Source: an uncultured Winogradskyella sp. (lineage in GTDB: Bacteria; Bacteroidota; Bacteroidia; Flavobacteriales; Flavobacteriaceae). Taken from it: a stretch of DNA of 64,000 nucleotides. Both the position numbers and the translations under genes were made by a program. Positions 27,876 to 37,119 of this stretch are shown here, one piece after another. Location: positions 372,001 through 436,000 of the forward strand of contig NZ_CANMIW010000001.1 in the NCBI RefSeq assembly GCF_947498005.1, given 5' to 3'. The first letter of the stretch is position 1, and each line of letters opens with the position of its first letter. The notes below the pieces were generated by a model. The model had not been told where the DNA came from, did not search any database, and was given only the letters and a program-made list of their open reading frames with translations.

Positions 27876-29774
27876 TTAGTACGCTCTTTCTTTATTTCCT
27901 TCATAAAAATTGATAAAAGCTCTGTTAACAACTCTATTACCTCCAGGTGTTGGGTAATCGCCTGTAAAGTACCAATCTCCCAAATTTTTAGGACATGCTT
28001 TGTGTAAGTTATCAACAGGTTGAAAAATAATTTTTACATCTGCATTTATAGATTCGTCACCTAATAATTCTGAAATTTTATCAGAGATTTGTTCGTCAGT
28101 AAAATTGTCATAAACCTCCTTTACGTAATTTATTACTTCAACATCTTTTAAATTGATTTGACGAATACATTTTTTATAAACGTCATCAATAATATTATAT
28201 TGATTATTGTCTTTTAGCAACTCTAACGCTGCTCTAAAGGCAATTAATGATTCTAAGTTAGCCATATCAATACCATAACAATCTGGATAGCGAATTTGAG
28301 GTGCAGAAGATACCACAACAATCTTTTTAGGATTTAACCTATCCATCATTTTAATAATACTTTTCTTAAGCGTAGTTCCTCTAACAATACTATCGTCAAT
28401 AATAACTAAGTTGTCATTTGGTTTTATTACCCCATAGGTAACGTCATAGACGTGTGCTACTAAATCGTCTCTACTACTATCTTCAGTAATAAACGTTCTC
28501 AGTTTTACATCTTTTATGGCTATTTTCTCAATTCTTGGGAATTCAGATAAAATCTCAGTTACTTTTTCTGCAGATAATTTCCCTCCACCATTTAAAATGG
28601 ATTTTGTTTTCTTTTCGTTGAGGTGATCTTCTACACTTTCTATCATACCAAAAAACGAAGTTTCAGCAGTATTGGGAATGTATGAGAAAACGGTATTTTT
28701 GGTGTCGTTATCAATGGCGTCAAGAACTTTTGGCATTAGTAAGCGACCTAGTTTTTTACGTTCTTGATAAATTTCAGCATCACTACCTCTAGAGAAATAT
28801 ATACGCTCAAAGGAGCAGGCTTTGCGCTCTAACGGTTCTAATATTTTTTTAATCTTAGTTGCTCCAGATTTTTTAGTAATAATGGCATGTCCTGGATCTA
28901 ATTCTTTAACAGCATCAAAAGGAACATTAAATACCGTTTGAATTACAGGACGCTCAGATGCTACAACAACAACTTCATCGTCTTTATAATAGTATGCAGG
29001 TCTTATACCAGCAGGATCTCTTAAAACAAAAGAATCACCATGACCTAATAAACCTGCCATAGCGTAACCACCATCCCAGTTTTTTGCTGCTCGTTTTAGA
29101 ATTTTACTTACCTTTAAACGTTCTGCAATCAAAGGAGAACATTCGTTTTTATTGTAACCTTCCTTTTTAAGATCTCGGTAAATTTTTGAAACAGCATCAT
29201 CTAAAAAATGGCCAATCTTTTCCATTACAGTAATGGTGTCTGCTTTCTCTTTAGGATGCTGACCTAAATCAATTAAGTTATCAAATAACTCATTAACATT
29301 TGTCATGTTAAAGTTACCAGCAACAATAAGGTTTCTATGCATCCAGTTGTTTTGTCTTAGAAATGGATGAACACTTTCTACACTGTTTTTACCAAATGTA
29401 CCATAGCGTACATGACCTAATAATACTTCACCTATATATGGAATATGCTTTTTTTGTAAATCTACATTATCTTGATATTCAGGATTTTTTGTCAATTCAT
29501 CATTAATGCGTTCATTAATTTGGGCAAAAATGTCTTGAATCGGTTGTTGCGCAATAGAGCGTACACGACTAATATAACGCTCGCCAGGTTTTGTGTCTAA
29601 TTTAATACTTGCAAAACCAGCACCATCTTGTCCACGGTTGTGCTGTTTTTCCATCATTAAATACATTTTATTAACACCATAAAAAGCACTTCCATACTTT
29701 TCTTTATAATATTCTAAAGGTTTTAAAAGTCTAATGAGTGCAATTCCGCATTCATGTTTTAAAGCATCGCTCAT
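27876..29774 (-). CDS. purF: Amidophosphoribosyltransferase, long Bacteroidota form
   Basis: 632 residues, longer than the ~500 of most PurF proteins but usual for Bacteroidota. The glutaminase nucleophile is Cys9 in KHECGIALI, implying removal of an 8-residue propeptide. The central part has NRGQDGAGF, VRYGTFG and GDSFVLRDPAGIRPAYYY. The PRPP loop is VIIDDSIVRGTTL. It catalyses the first step of purine synthesis. purN lies 2 kb upstream on the same strand. Confidence 0.92.
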   Translation of the reverse strand: MSDALKHECGIALIRLLKPLEYYKEKYGSAFYGVNKMYLMMEKQHNRGQDGAGFASIKLDTKPGERYISRVRSIAQQPIQDIFAQINERINDELTKNPEYQDNVDLQKKHIPYIGEVLLGHVRYGTFGKNSVESVHPFLRQNNWMHRNLIVAGNFNMTNVNELFDNLIDLGQHPKEKADTITVMEKIGHFLDDAVSKIYRDLKKEGYNKNECSPLIAERLKVSKILKRAAKNWDGGYAMAGLLGHGDSFVLRDPAGIRPAYYYKDDEVVVVASERPVIQTVFNVPFDAVKELDPGHAIITKKSGATKIKKILEPLERKACSFERIYFSRGSDAEIYQERKKLGRLLMPKVLDAIDNDTKNTVFSYIPNTAETSFFGMIESVEDHLNEKKTKSILNGGGKLSAEKVTEILSEFPRIEKIAIKDVKLRTFITEDSSRDDLVAHVYDVTYGVIKPNDNLVIIDDSIVRGTTLKKSIIKMMDRLNPKKIVVVSSAPQIRYPDCYGIDMANLESLIAFRAALELLKDNNQYNIIDDVYKKCIRQINLKDVEVINYVKEVYDNFTDEQISDKISELLGDESINADVKIIFQPVDNLHKACPKNLGDWYFTGDYPTPGGNRVVNRAFINFYEGNKERAY

Positions 29775-29822
29775 GTTGTGTAATCTGCTATTGTTAGTGT
29801 TTAGTCTTTAAATAATTAGAAT

Positions 29823-29856
29823 AAAAAAACGCGCTCAATTTTGAGCGCGTTTTTTT
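29823..29856 (-). terminator. Intrinsic terminator after the PfkB kinase gene
   Basis: ACGCGCTCAA pairs with TTGAGCGCGT, flanked by seven A and seven T. The T/A run overlaps the kinase stop codon. It separates this gene from purF. Confidence 0.9.
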
Positions 29857-30781
29857 AACTTAATTCTATATCAAATTGTGTTAGACTCTTAAACTGGTCT
29901 AATCGTTTATAAATTTCTTTATCCGTTAAATTCTGCATTCGCTCTGTTCCAAATTTTTCAACACAAAACGAAGCAAGTGTGGATCCATAGATAACTGCTG
30001 TTTTCATATTTTCAAAAGAGAAATCTCCTGTTTTTGCTAAATAGCCAGCAAAGCCACCAGCAAAAGTATCACCAGCACCTGTAGGATCAAAAACTTCTTC
30101 TAAAGGAAGTGCAGGAGCATAAAACACATTGTCATCATGAAACAATAATGCGCCATGTTCTCCTTTTTTTATAACTACATATTTAGGTCCCATTTGGTGA
30201 ATTTTTCTTGCAGCAACCACTAATGAGTATTCTCCTGTTAATTGTCTTGCTTCTTCATCATTTATGGTAATAACATCAACATTCTTGATTACAGAAAGTA
30301 AATCATCTAATGCAATGTCCATCCAGAAATTCATAGTGTCTAAAATGGCCAATTTTGGTTTTTTAGTCATTTGGTCTAATACACCTTGTTGTACAAGTGG
30401 GTGTAAATTGCCTAACATAACAACTTCTGAATCTTTGTAGTTTTCAGGAACAATTGGATTAAAATGTTCTAATACATTAAGCTCAGTAACTAAAGTATCA
30501 CGTGAGTTCATGTCATTATGGTATTTGCCACTCCAAAAGAACGTTTTACCGTCCTTAACGATTTCTACACCTTCAATATCAATATTTCTATTTGCTAAAA
30601 GGTCTAAATATTCTTGAGGAAAATCGCCTCCAACTACAGAAACTGCAGCAGAATCAACGTTAAAATTTGAAGCAGATAAACCTATATAAGTTGCTGCACC
30701 ACCAAGAATTTTATCAGTTTTTCCAAAAGGGGTTTCAATAGCATCAAATGCCACAGTACCTACAATCACTAATTTACTCAT
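29855..30781 (-). CDS. PfkB family carbohydrate/nucleoside kinase
   Basis: 308 residues. The PfkB signatures are GGAATYIGLSASNF near the N-terminus and DPTGAGDTFAGGFAGYL near the C-terminus, where the Asp of GAGD is the catalytic base. The family phosphorylates ribose, adenosine, fructose and similar compounds. Its place between purF and purN suggests a nucleoside or ribose substrate, but this is context only. ATG 30781 is well placed before the beta1 strand KLVIVGTVAFD. Confidence 0.88.
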   Translation of the reverse strand: MSKLVIVGTVAFDAIETPFGKTDKILGGAATYIGLSASNFNVDSAAVSVVGGDFPQEYLDLLANRNIDIEGVEIVKDGKTFFWSGKYHNDMNSRDTLVTELNVLEHFNPIVPENYKDSEVVMLGNLHPLVQQGVLDQMTKKPKLAILDTMNFWMDIALDDLLSVIKNVDVITINDEEARQLTGEYSLVVAARKIHQMGPKYVVIKKGEHGALLFHDDNVFYAPALPLEEVFDPTGAGDTFAGGFAGYLAKTGDFSFENMKTAVIYGSTLASFCVEKFGTERMQNLTDKEIYKRLDQFKSLTQFDIELS

Positions 30782-30861
30782 TACCTACGTTTGAATTAAG
30801 TTGCAAATTTACGTAAAATATATTCCTTGTGAAATACTAAATTTTATAAAGCTAATGAGAT

Positions 30862-31506
30862 CTATTTTCGGCCAAAATCAGCAGGAATTTCTCCCCAAGC
30901 TTTAGTTTCCCATTTAACAATTGTTGTAGAATACTCATTGGTTTTCAACCATTGTACCGCACGATCAACTAAATCATAAACGGGTTTGTTTTTTGCATTT
31001 CGCTCTAATTTAGAATTACATGTTTTTTTTCGTACCCAACTCATAGCTGTTCTAGAGTCTGTATACATTATACGCTCACTCTTATGTTGTTTCAAAAAAG
31101 CTAAACCATGTACCAAGGCTAAAAATTCACCAATATTATTAGTCCCTTGTTCAAAAGGGCCTTGAATAAAGAGTTGTTTTTTTGTTTTAGTGTCTACACC
31201 TCTGTATTCCATTATACCAGGATTGCCACTTGAAGCTGCATCTACTGAAATAGAATTATAATTGGGTTGCCCAATTTTTTTTAATTCCGCTTCCGAGAGT
31301 TCACTTTTAAAAGATTTTGATTTTCCGATATAATCAAAATAATTCCCTTTTAATGCTTCTTTAGCAGCTTCAAAGGTTGCAAAAGATTTGTATTGCGCAC
31401 CTTGAAAATCTTTTATTTGAGCTTTACAATCGTTCCACTTTTCAAAAACACCAGTTTTATGTCCTTTCCAAACGGTATAATATTTTTTTTTCTTTTTACT
31501 CATCAT
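30862..31506 (-). CDS. rnhA: Ribonuclease H with N-terminal viroplasmin-type hybrid-binding domain
   Basis: 214 residues. A basic start (MSKKKKKYY) leads into the RNA:DNA hybrid-binding domain (VWKGHKTGVFEKWNDCKAQIKDFQGAQYKSF, about 7-50). The RNase H fold follows from about 77, with acidic residues in ISVDAASSGNPG, NNIGEFLALVHGL and MYTDSRTAMSW matching the catalytic Asp-Glu-Asp, and a C-terminal DFGRK. It removes RNA from hybrids. The first two codons are both ATG; either could be used. Confidence 0.9.
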   Translation of the reverse strand: MMSKKKKKYYTVWKGHKTGVFEKWNDCKAQIKDFQGAQYKSFATFEAAKEALKGNYFDYIGKSKSFKSELSEAELKKIGQPNYNSISVDAASSGNPGIMEYRGVDTKTKKQLFIQGPFEQGTNNIGEFLALVHGLAFLKQHKSERIMYTDSRTAMSWVRKKTCNSKLERNAKNKPVYDLVDRAVQWLKTNEYSTTIVKWETKAWGEIPADFGRK

Positions 31507-31589
31507 TCAGTTCTCATGAAAACATGAATCTTAAATTTTACCCTTCACAGTTTCGAAGGCATATTGACTTATAATTTATTAATTATGTT

Positions 31590-32153
31590 TTATAATAATA
31601 ATTTGTCTACTACTTTAGGAAAATGCTCCATTTCTAACAAATGAATCTTTTGAGCGACATTTTCTGCAGAATCCATAGGTAAAACCTTACATTTTGCTTG
31701 AAAAATAATTGCACCTTCATCATAATTTTCATTTACATAATGTATGGTAATACCAGTTTCGGTTTCTTTGCTTTTAACTACAGCATCATGCACATGCATA
31801 CCAAACATTCCTTTTCCTCCATATTTAGGCAACAATGCAGGATGAATGTTAATGACCTTATTAGGGAACTCTTTTAGTATAAATTCTGGGAACTTCCATA
31901 GAAATCCTGCTAATACTATAAGATCTGGACGCGAAGCCTTTAGTATATTTAAGACATCATCAGATTTTGAAAACGCAATTCTATTAAATGATAAGGCGCT
32001 AACTTTCAGTTTTTTACAACGATCTAAAACTTTGGCATGAGGATTGTTAGTTAGTACCTGAATAACAGACGCATTATCGCTGTTGTGAAAAAACTTTATT
32101 AAATTTTCAGCATTAGAGCCGCTTCCGGACGCAAAAATTACTACACGTTTCAT
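31590..32153 (-). CDS. purN: Phosphoribosylglycinamide formyltransferase
   Basis: 187 residues, the usual length. Motifs: IFASGSGSNAENLI (phosphate binding), VLAGFLW, and the active-site run INIHPALLPKYGGKGMFGMHVHDAV, which holds the catalytic Asn-His, followed by GITIHYVNENYDEG. It transfers a formyl group from 10-formyl-THF to GAR in purine synthesis. It is divergent from acpP. Confidence 0.95.
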   Translation of the reverse strand: MKRVVIFASGSGSNAENLIKFFHNSDNASVIQVLTNNPHAKVLDRCKKLKVSALSFNRIAFSKSDDVLNILKASRPDLIVLAGFLWKFPEFILKEFPNKVINIHPALLPKYGGKGMFGMHVHDAVVKSKETETGITIHYVNENYDEGAIIFQAKCKVLPMDSAENVAQKIHLLEMEHFPKVVDKLLL

Positions 32154-32298
32154 TTACAGGTATATTTCTTCAATTATTCAAACAAAAAAAAGAATAATAA
32201 TTAACAATTAGTAGCAAATACCAAATACTTTATCTTTATTTTTACTAAAATTAAAAACACATTTTATCGGTAAAGATGAAAATTCAAATAAAGTTTTT

Positions 32299-32306
32299 TA
32301 TTTTTG
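32299..32306 (+). promoter_or_regulatory. TAnnTTTG -7 box of the acpP operon
   Basis: TATTTTTG lies 32 bases before ATG 32338, giving a short A-rich leader. No clear -33 TTG is seen. Confidence 0.5.
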
Positions 32307-32337
32307 CCATCTAATTAAAACTTAAAATTAAAAAATT

Positions 32338-32571
32338 ATGTCAGACATTGCATCAAGAGTAAAAGCGATTATCGTAGATAAATTAGGTGTTGATGAAAAC
32401 GAGGTTGTAACTGAAGCTAGCTTCACAAACGATTTAGGAGCGGATTCATTAGACACTGTAGAATTAATAATGGAATTTGAAAAAGAATTTGATATTCAAA
32501 TCCCAGACGATCAAGCTGAGAATATTGCAACAGTTGGTCAAGCTGTTTCTTATATAGAAGAAGCTAAATAA
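32338..32571 (+). CDS. acpP: Acyl carrier protein
   Basis: 77 residues. The phosphopantetheine site is S37 in [16 protein letters not shown]. The protein is acidic with the normal four-helix pattern. It carries fatty-acid intermediates. fabF follows after 13 bases, the standard arrangement. Confidence 0.98.
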   Translation: MSDIASRVKAIIVDKLGVDENEVVTEASFTNDLGADSLDTVELIMEFEKEFDIQIPDDQAENIATVGQAVSYIEEAK

Positions 32572-32584
32572 TAACTTTATTTTT

Positions 32585-33835
32585 ATGGAATTAAAGCGAG
32601 TTGTAGTAACAGGTTTAGGTGCACTAACACCAATAGGAAATACCAAAGATGAATATTGGGAAGGTCTTATTAGTGGCAAAAGTGGTGCTGCACCTGTAAC
32701 ACATTTTGATGCTGAAAAGTTCAAAACACAATTTGCTTGTGAAATAAAAAACTTTGAAGTTACTGACTTTATTGATAGAAAATTAGCGCGACAAATGGAT
32801 AAGTTTTCGCAGTATGCAATGGTTGCTTCAGATGAAGCAATTGCAGACTCAAAACTAGACCTAGAAGCGATAAACAAATTAAGAGTTGGAGTAATTTGGG
32901 GAGCTGGTATTGGTGGCTTAGAAACTTTTCAAGATGAAGTTTTAAACTATGCTGCTGGTGACGGAACACCTCGATTTAATCCACGTTTTATACCAAAAAT
33001 GATTGCTGATATAGCACCAGGAAACATATCTATAAAATATGGTTTTATGGGTCCAAATTATACTACTGTATCTGCATGTGCATCTTCTGCAAATTCAATG
33101 ATCGATGCTTTAAACACTATACGTTTAGGGTCTTGTGATGTGATTATTACAGGCGGAAGTGAAGCTGCAGTAACTATAGCTGGTATGGGAGGATTTAATG
33201 CTATGCACGCAATGAGTACTCGAAACGATGACCCTAAAACGGCCTCTAGACCATTTGATGCAAATCGAGACGGTTTTGTATTAGGCGAAGGAGCAGGAGC
33301 TATTGTTTTAGAAGAGTATGAACATGCTAAGGCAAGAGGAGCTAAAATCTATGCAGAAGTTGTAGGTGGTGGTTTATCTTCAGATGCATATCATATGACT
33401 GCGCCACATCCTGACGGAATTGGTGTTGTTGCGGTAATGAAAAATTGTTTAGAAAATGCTGGCCTAAATCCCGAAGATGTAGATCATATTAATACACACG
33501 GTACATCTACACCATTAGGTGATGTTGCCGAGTTAAAAGCTATATCAGAAGTATTTGGCAGTCATGCTAAAAACATAAATATTAATTCTACTAAATCTAT
33601 GACTGGTCACTTGTTGGGTGCTGCTGGTGCTGTTGAAGCCATTGCTTCAATTATGGCTATGCAACATGGTATTGTGCCACCAACAATTAACCACGAAACG
33701 GTAGACGAAAACATAGATCCAGAATTAAATTTAACACTCAATAAACCTCAGAAACGAGATATAAAAATTGCAATGAGTAATACATTTGGATTTGGCGGTC
33801 ATAACGCTTGTGTAGTATTCAAAAAATTAGACTAA
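32585..33835 (+). CDS. fabF: 3-oxoacyl-ACP synthase II
   Basis: 416 residues. The Cys-His-His triad is visible: C165 in VSACASSANSMIDA, His in THGTSTPLGD and His in GHLLGAAGAVEA. A C-terminal NTFGFGGHNAC motif completes the thiolase fold. It elongates acyl-ACP with malonyl-ACP. Same operon as acpP; rnc starts 7 bases after the stop. Confidence 0.98.
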   Translation: MELKRVVVTGLGALTPIGNTKDEYWEGLISGKSGAAPVTHFDAEKFKTQFACEIKNFEVTDFIDRKLARQMDKFSQYAMVASDEAIADSKLDLEAINKLRVGVIWGAGIGGLETFQDEVLNYAAGDGTPRFNPRFIPKMIADIAPGNISIKYGFMGPNYTTVSACASSANSMIDALNTIRLGSCDVIITGGSEAAVTIAGMGGFNAMHAMSTRNDDPKTASRPFDANRDGFVLGEGAGAIVLEEYEHAKARGAKIYAEVVGGGLSSDAYHMTAPHPDGIGVVAVMKNCLENAGLNPEDVDHINTHGTSTPLGDVAELKAISEVFGSHAKNININSTKSMTGHLLGAAGAVEAIASIMAMQHGIVPPTINHETVDENIDPELNLTLNKPQKRDIKIAMSNTFGFGGHNACVVFKKLD

Positions 33836-33842
33836 ATCCCGA

Positions 33843-34583
33843 ATGAGCTTCATTCGTAACATATTAAATTCCCGTTCTCAAGAAGACGGGAATTTTTTTT
33901 TATTACTTAAAGAAATCCTTGGTTTTAAGCCAAAATCAAAGTCATTTTATATAAAAGCATTTACGCATCGCTCAATGAATATCAAGGACGAATTGGGTAA
34001 TGCAATCAATTACGAGAGATTAGAATTTGTTGGCGATGCCATGCTTAGTTCTGTAATTGCTGCGTATTTATTTGAAAAAGTACCTCATGGAGATGAAGGG
34101 TATTTAACCAAAATGCGATCTAAAGTTGTGAGTAGAGAGCATTTAAATAAGTTGGGTGAAGAGTTACGACTTATAGATTTAGTACAAAGTAGAATTCCGA
34201 TTTCAAATTTTGGAGATAATATTCACGGTAACTTATTTGAGGCTCTTGTAGGTGCTATTTATTTAGACAAAGGATATAATACTTGTGAAAAATTTATTTA
34301 CAAACGTGTTATACATCCACACGTAGATATTGAAACATTAGAAGGTAAAGTAATTAGCTATAAGAGCTTATTAATAGAGTGGTGCCAAAAGGAAAAAAAC
34401 ACGTTTGACTATCAGGTCTATGATGACACAGGAAACGATGAACTTAAACATTTTTCTGTAAAACTTTCAATAAATGAAAAGGTGGTATCTAAAGCCAGAG
34501 CAACATCTAAGAAAAAGGCAGAGGAAAAAGCATCAAAACGTGCGTTTTTTGCGTTTCAAAATGAAATAACCAGACTTCATTAA
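33843..34583 (+). CDS. rnc: Ribonuclease III
   Basis: 246 residues. The RNase III signature is NYERLEFVGDAML, with a second acidic helix in HGNLFEALVGAIYLDKGY. A double-stranded-RNA-binding domain occupies the C-terminus (SYKSLLIEWCQKE, ASKKKAEEKASKRAF, about 170-240). It processes rRNA and double-stranded RNA. It is part of the acpP-fabF-rnc run that is widely conserved in Bacteroidota. Confidence 0.96.
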   Translation: MSFIRNILNSRSQEDGNFFLLLKEILGFKPKSKSFYIKAFTHRSMNIKDELGNAINYERLEFVGDAMLSSVIAAYLFEKVPHGDEGYLTKMRSKVVSREHLNKLGEELRLIDLVQSRIPISNFGDNIHGNLFEALVGAIYLDKGYNTCEKFIYKRVIHPHVDIETLEGKVISYKSLLIEWCQKEKNTFDYQVYDDTGNDELKHFSVKLSINEKVVSKARATSKKKAEEKASKRAFFAFQNEITRLH

Positions 34584-34760
34584 GTATTTTTAATTCTTAA
34601 AAATTACGATAACGTTTTCGTAGATTTTCTTAAATAAGATTAACCCTTTCTTAATAAAACTAAGCTTTTATTGTACTATATTTACATCATTATGCCAATT
34701 AAACATTAAGGTTTTTAATTCTAGAATTAAAAATTGAATTAGTATCAAAGTTGTAAACAT

Positions 34761-35240
34761 ATGGCTTTACACAAACTTCAGGTAGATGATTTTTATGATG
34801 ATTCCTATAAATTAATAGCAATTCATTGTAGGTTAGAAGATTATCGATTAGCTTATTTGCTCAATAAACACTTAGAGCTTAAGTTAGCACGCCAAGAAAA
34901 GGATATTGACTTTAAATATTTAGAGTCTTCATATAGCATTTTTGAATGGGATAATGAAACAGAATATATACAATGGAATTTAATTTCTAATGTATGTAAA
35001 AAGGAAGAAGTAAGTTTATCTAGTAGTGGAACTTTATTTGATAAGCCAGAAAAAGTTTTAAAAACCTTTAATCTAATTACAGAATTTAAGAAAGTTGATT
35101 TTTTTTTAAAAATTTCAGATGAAATAAATAATGTACAAGAAAAACTTATACTAAATAAACTACAAGCTATTCCGCAAATAATAACGAGTTATACGGTAAA
35201 TCCGTTACAAATAAAGTCGAAAGACAATTTAATTTTTTGA
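34761..35240 (+). CDS. IPExxxVDY family protein
   Basis: 159 residues, cytoplasmic. It has the family layout: KLQVDDFYDDSYKLIAIHC at the start, a central FEWDNE, and a C-terminal IPQIITSYTVNP...SKDNLIF, a variant of the name-giving motif. The family has no known function; it lies between rnc and pyk in many Flavobacteriia, as here. pyk starts 4 bases after its stop, so the two are very probably co-transcribed. Confidence 0.75.
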   Translation: MALHKLQVDDFYDDSYKLIAIHCRLEDYRLAYLLNKHLELKLARQEKDIDFKYLESSYSIFEWDNETEYIQWNLISNVCKKEEVSLSSSGTLFDKPEKVLKTFNLITEFKKVDFFLKISDEINNVQEKLILNKLQAIPQIITSYTVNPLQIKSKDNLIF

Positions 35241-35244
35241 ATCG

Positions 35245-36684
35245 ATGTCAAATAAAAAAACAAAAATAGTAGCTACATTAGGTCCAGCAACTAGCACTAA
35301 AGAAGTGCTAAAGGCAATGCTAGATGAAGGATGTAATGTGTTTAGGATTAACTTTTCTCATGCAGATTACAAAGATGTTGAGGAGCGCATAAAAATGATT
35401 AGAGAACTTAATGAAGAGTTTGGTTACAATGCATCTATCTTAGGAGATTTACAAGGTCCTAAATTACGTGTAGGTGTAATGAAAGGTGAAGTTGTTGTAA
35501 ATGAAGGTGATGAAATTATTTTTGCAACTGGTGAGCGTTTTGAAGGAACAAAAGAGCGCGTTTATATGACCTATGATAACTTTCCTCAAGATGCTAAAGC
35601 TGGTGAGCGAATTTTATTAGATGATGGAAAGTTAATTTTTGAAGTTGTTTCAACGGATAAAAAGTCTGAAGTAAAAGCAAGAGTTATTCAAGGAGGACCT
35701 TTAAAATCTAAAAAAGGTGTTAACCTTCCTAACACAAATATCTCTCAGCCTGCTTTAACAGAAAAAGATATAGATGATGCAATTTTTGCAATTAGTCAAA
35801 AAGTAGATTGGATTGCTTTATCATTTGTCCGCCATGCGGAAGATTTAATGCAACTGGAAAGTTTAATTAATGAGCATAGTGATCAAAAAATTCCTATTAT
35901 CGCAAAAATTGAAAAGCCAGAAGCTGTTGAAAATATCGACAAAATTGTTGCTTATTGTGATGGTTTAATGGTTGCACGTGGAGATTTAGGTGTAGAGATT
36001 CCTGCAGAGGAAGTACCACTTATACAAAAACAATTAGTGTTAAGAGCGAAACGCGCAAGAATTCCAGTAATTATTGCTACACAAATGATGGAAACAATGA
36101 TCACAAGCCTTACGCCAACAAGAGCAGAGGTAAATGATGTTGCAAATTCCGTTATGGATGGTGCAGATGCTGTAATGTTATCTGGAGAAACATCTGTTGG
36201 TCAGTATCCTGTTCAAGTGATTCGACAAATGTCTAATATAATACGTAGTGTTGAAGATTCACCTTTAATTGAAGTGCCACAATCGCCACCACATATTCGT
36301 ACTAAGCGTTATGTAACGAAAGCGATTTGCTATCATGCTGCTAATATGGCAAATGAAATTAATGCGAAGGCGATTTCTACATTAACTAATAGTGGATATA
36401 CTGCATTTCAAATATCGGCATGGAGGCCTTCAGCTCATATTTTAGTATTTACTTCAAATAGGAGAATATTAACTCAGTTAAGTCTACTTTGGGGAGTTAC
36501 TGCATTTTATTATGACAAATTTGTAAGTACAGATGAAACAATTGAAGATGTAAATGCCATGGCATGTAAAAAAGGCTATTTAGATGTTGGTGATATGCTA
36601 ATTAGTTTAGCTGCTATGCCAATACAAGATAAAGGTATGGTAAACACCTTGCGTGTTTCGGAAATTGAAAGCTGTAGTTTTTAA
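35245..36684 (+). CDS. pyk: Pyruvate kinase
   Basis: 479 residues. Motifs: KIVATLGPAT at the start, NFSHADYKDVEER, ILGDLQGPKLRVG, IIAKIEKPEAVENID with the catalytic Lys, MVARGDLGVEIPAEEVPLIQ, and DGADAVMLSGETSVGQYP. It converts PEP and ADP to pyruvate and ATP. It ends in a good terminator. Confidence 0.98.
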   Translation: MSNKKTKIVATLGPATSTKEVLKAMLDEGCNVFRINFSHADYKDVEERIKMIRELNEEFGYNASILGDLQGPKLRVGVMKGEVVVNEGDEIIFATGERFEGTKERVYMTYDNFPQDAKAGERILLDDGKLIFEVVSTDKKSEVKARVIQGGPLKSKKGVNLPNTNISQPALTEKDIDDAIFAISQKVDWIALSFVRHAEDLMQLESLINEHSDQKIPIIAKIEKPEAVENIDKIVAYCDGLMVARGDLGVEIPAEEVPLIQKQLVLRAKRARIPVIIATQMMETMITSLTPTRAEVNDVANSVMDGADAVMLSGETSVGQYPVQVIRQMSNIIRSVEDSPLIEVPQSPPHIRTKRYVTKAICYHAANMANEINAKAISTLTNSGYTAFQISAWRPSAHILVFTSNRRILTQLSLLWGVTAFYYDKFVSTDETIEDVNAMACKKGYLDVGDMLISLAAMPIQDKGMVNTLRVSEIESCSF

Positions 36685-36705
36685 TTATTAATACATATTA
36701 AATAT

Positions 36706-36742
36706 TAAAAGAGCGACTGAATATATTCAGCCGCTCTTTTTT
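36706..36742 (+). terminator. Intrinsic terminator after pyk
   Basis: GAGCGACTGAATATATTCAGCCGCTC forms a stem with one A-C mismatch, flanked by A and T runs. It separates pyk from the convergent small gene. Confidence 0.85.
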
Positions 36743-36767
36743 AATGTACTAAAATTAGTTGTCATAT

Positions 36768-37109
36768 TCACTTGTTAAAATACATGTATAATAATACAGT
36801 AATGATTACTATTAGAATTAGTAAGATATAAGTTTTTGAGTTGGAAGAATTGCTAGAAAGGACATGACTGCCCTTGGTTCGTTGAGATAGTTTATTCTTA
36901 TCTTTTAATGATGTTATAGTTGGTTTTGAAATTGTTTGTCCATCGTAATAATTGGGATTCATCGTTAAATTATCGATTATATATTTACATTCCTTTAAAC
37001 CTAAATTTGTTGTTTCTTTTAATTTTTTAATAGCTTGAATCTTTTGCTTGTTATTGATTAGGTTTAAAAATTCTTGTTTGTTAATAACGTTGTCATTTAT
37101 TTTAATCAT
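36768..37109 (-). CDS. Tail-anchored protein with ribosomal L7/L12 C-terminal-like domain
   Basis: 113 residues. The N-terminal part (INNKQKIQAIKKLKETTNLGLKECKYIID, about 18-46) closely follows the L7/L12 C-terminal pattern KIxxIKxxRxxTxLGLKEAKxxV. A polar Ser/Asn-rich linker follows (about 55-90), then a C-terminal membrane span (YILLILIVIITVLLYMYF) ending two residues later. No signal peptide, so probably tail-anchored with the L12-like domain in the cytoplasm. Function unknown. It lies 10 bases after the dinB stop's strand partner, in the same orientation. Confidence 0.7.
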   Translation of the reverse strand: MIKINDNVINKQEFLNLINNKQKIQAIKKLKETTNLGLKECKYIIDNLTMNPNYYDGQTISKPTITSLKDKNKLSQRTKGSHVLSSNSSNSKTYILLILIVIITVLLYMYFNK

Positions 37110-37119
37110 TTTTTAATCT

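Noticed and set aside
34600-34628. Terminator after rnc
   Set aside because: AAAAT/ATTTT and ACGA/TCGT arms pair only with bulges and there is no T run; too weak to annotate.
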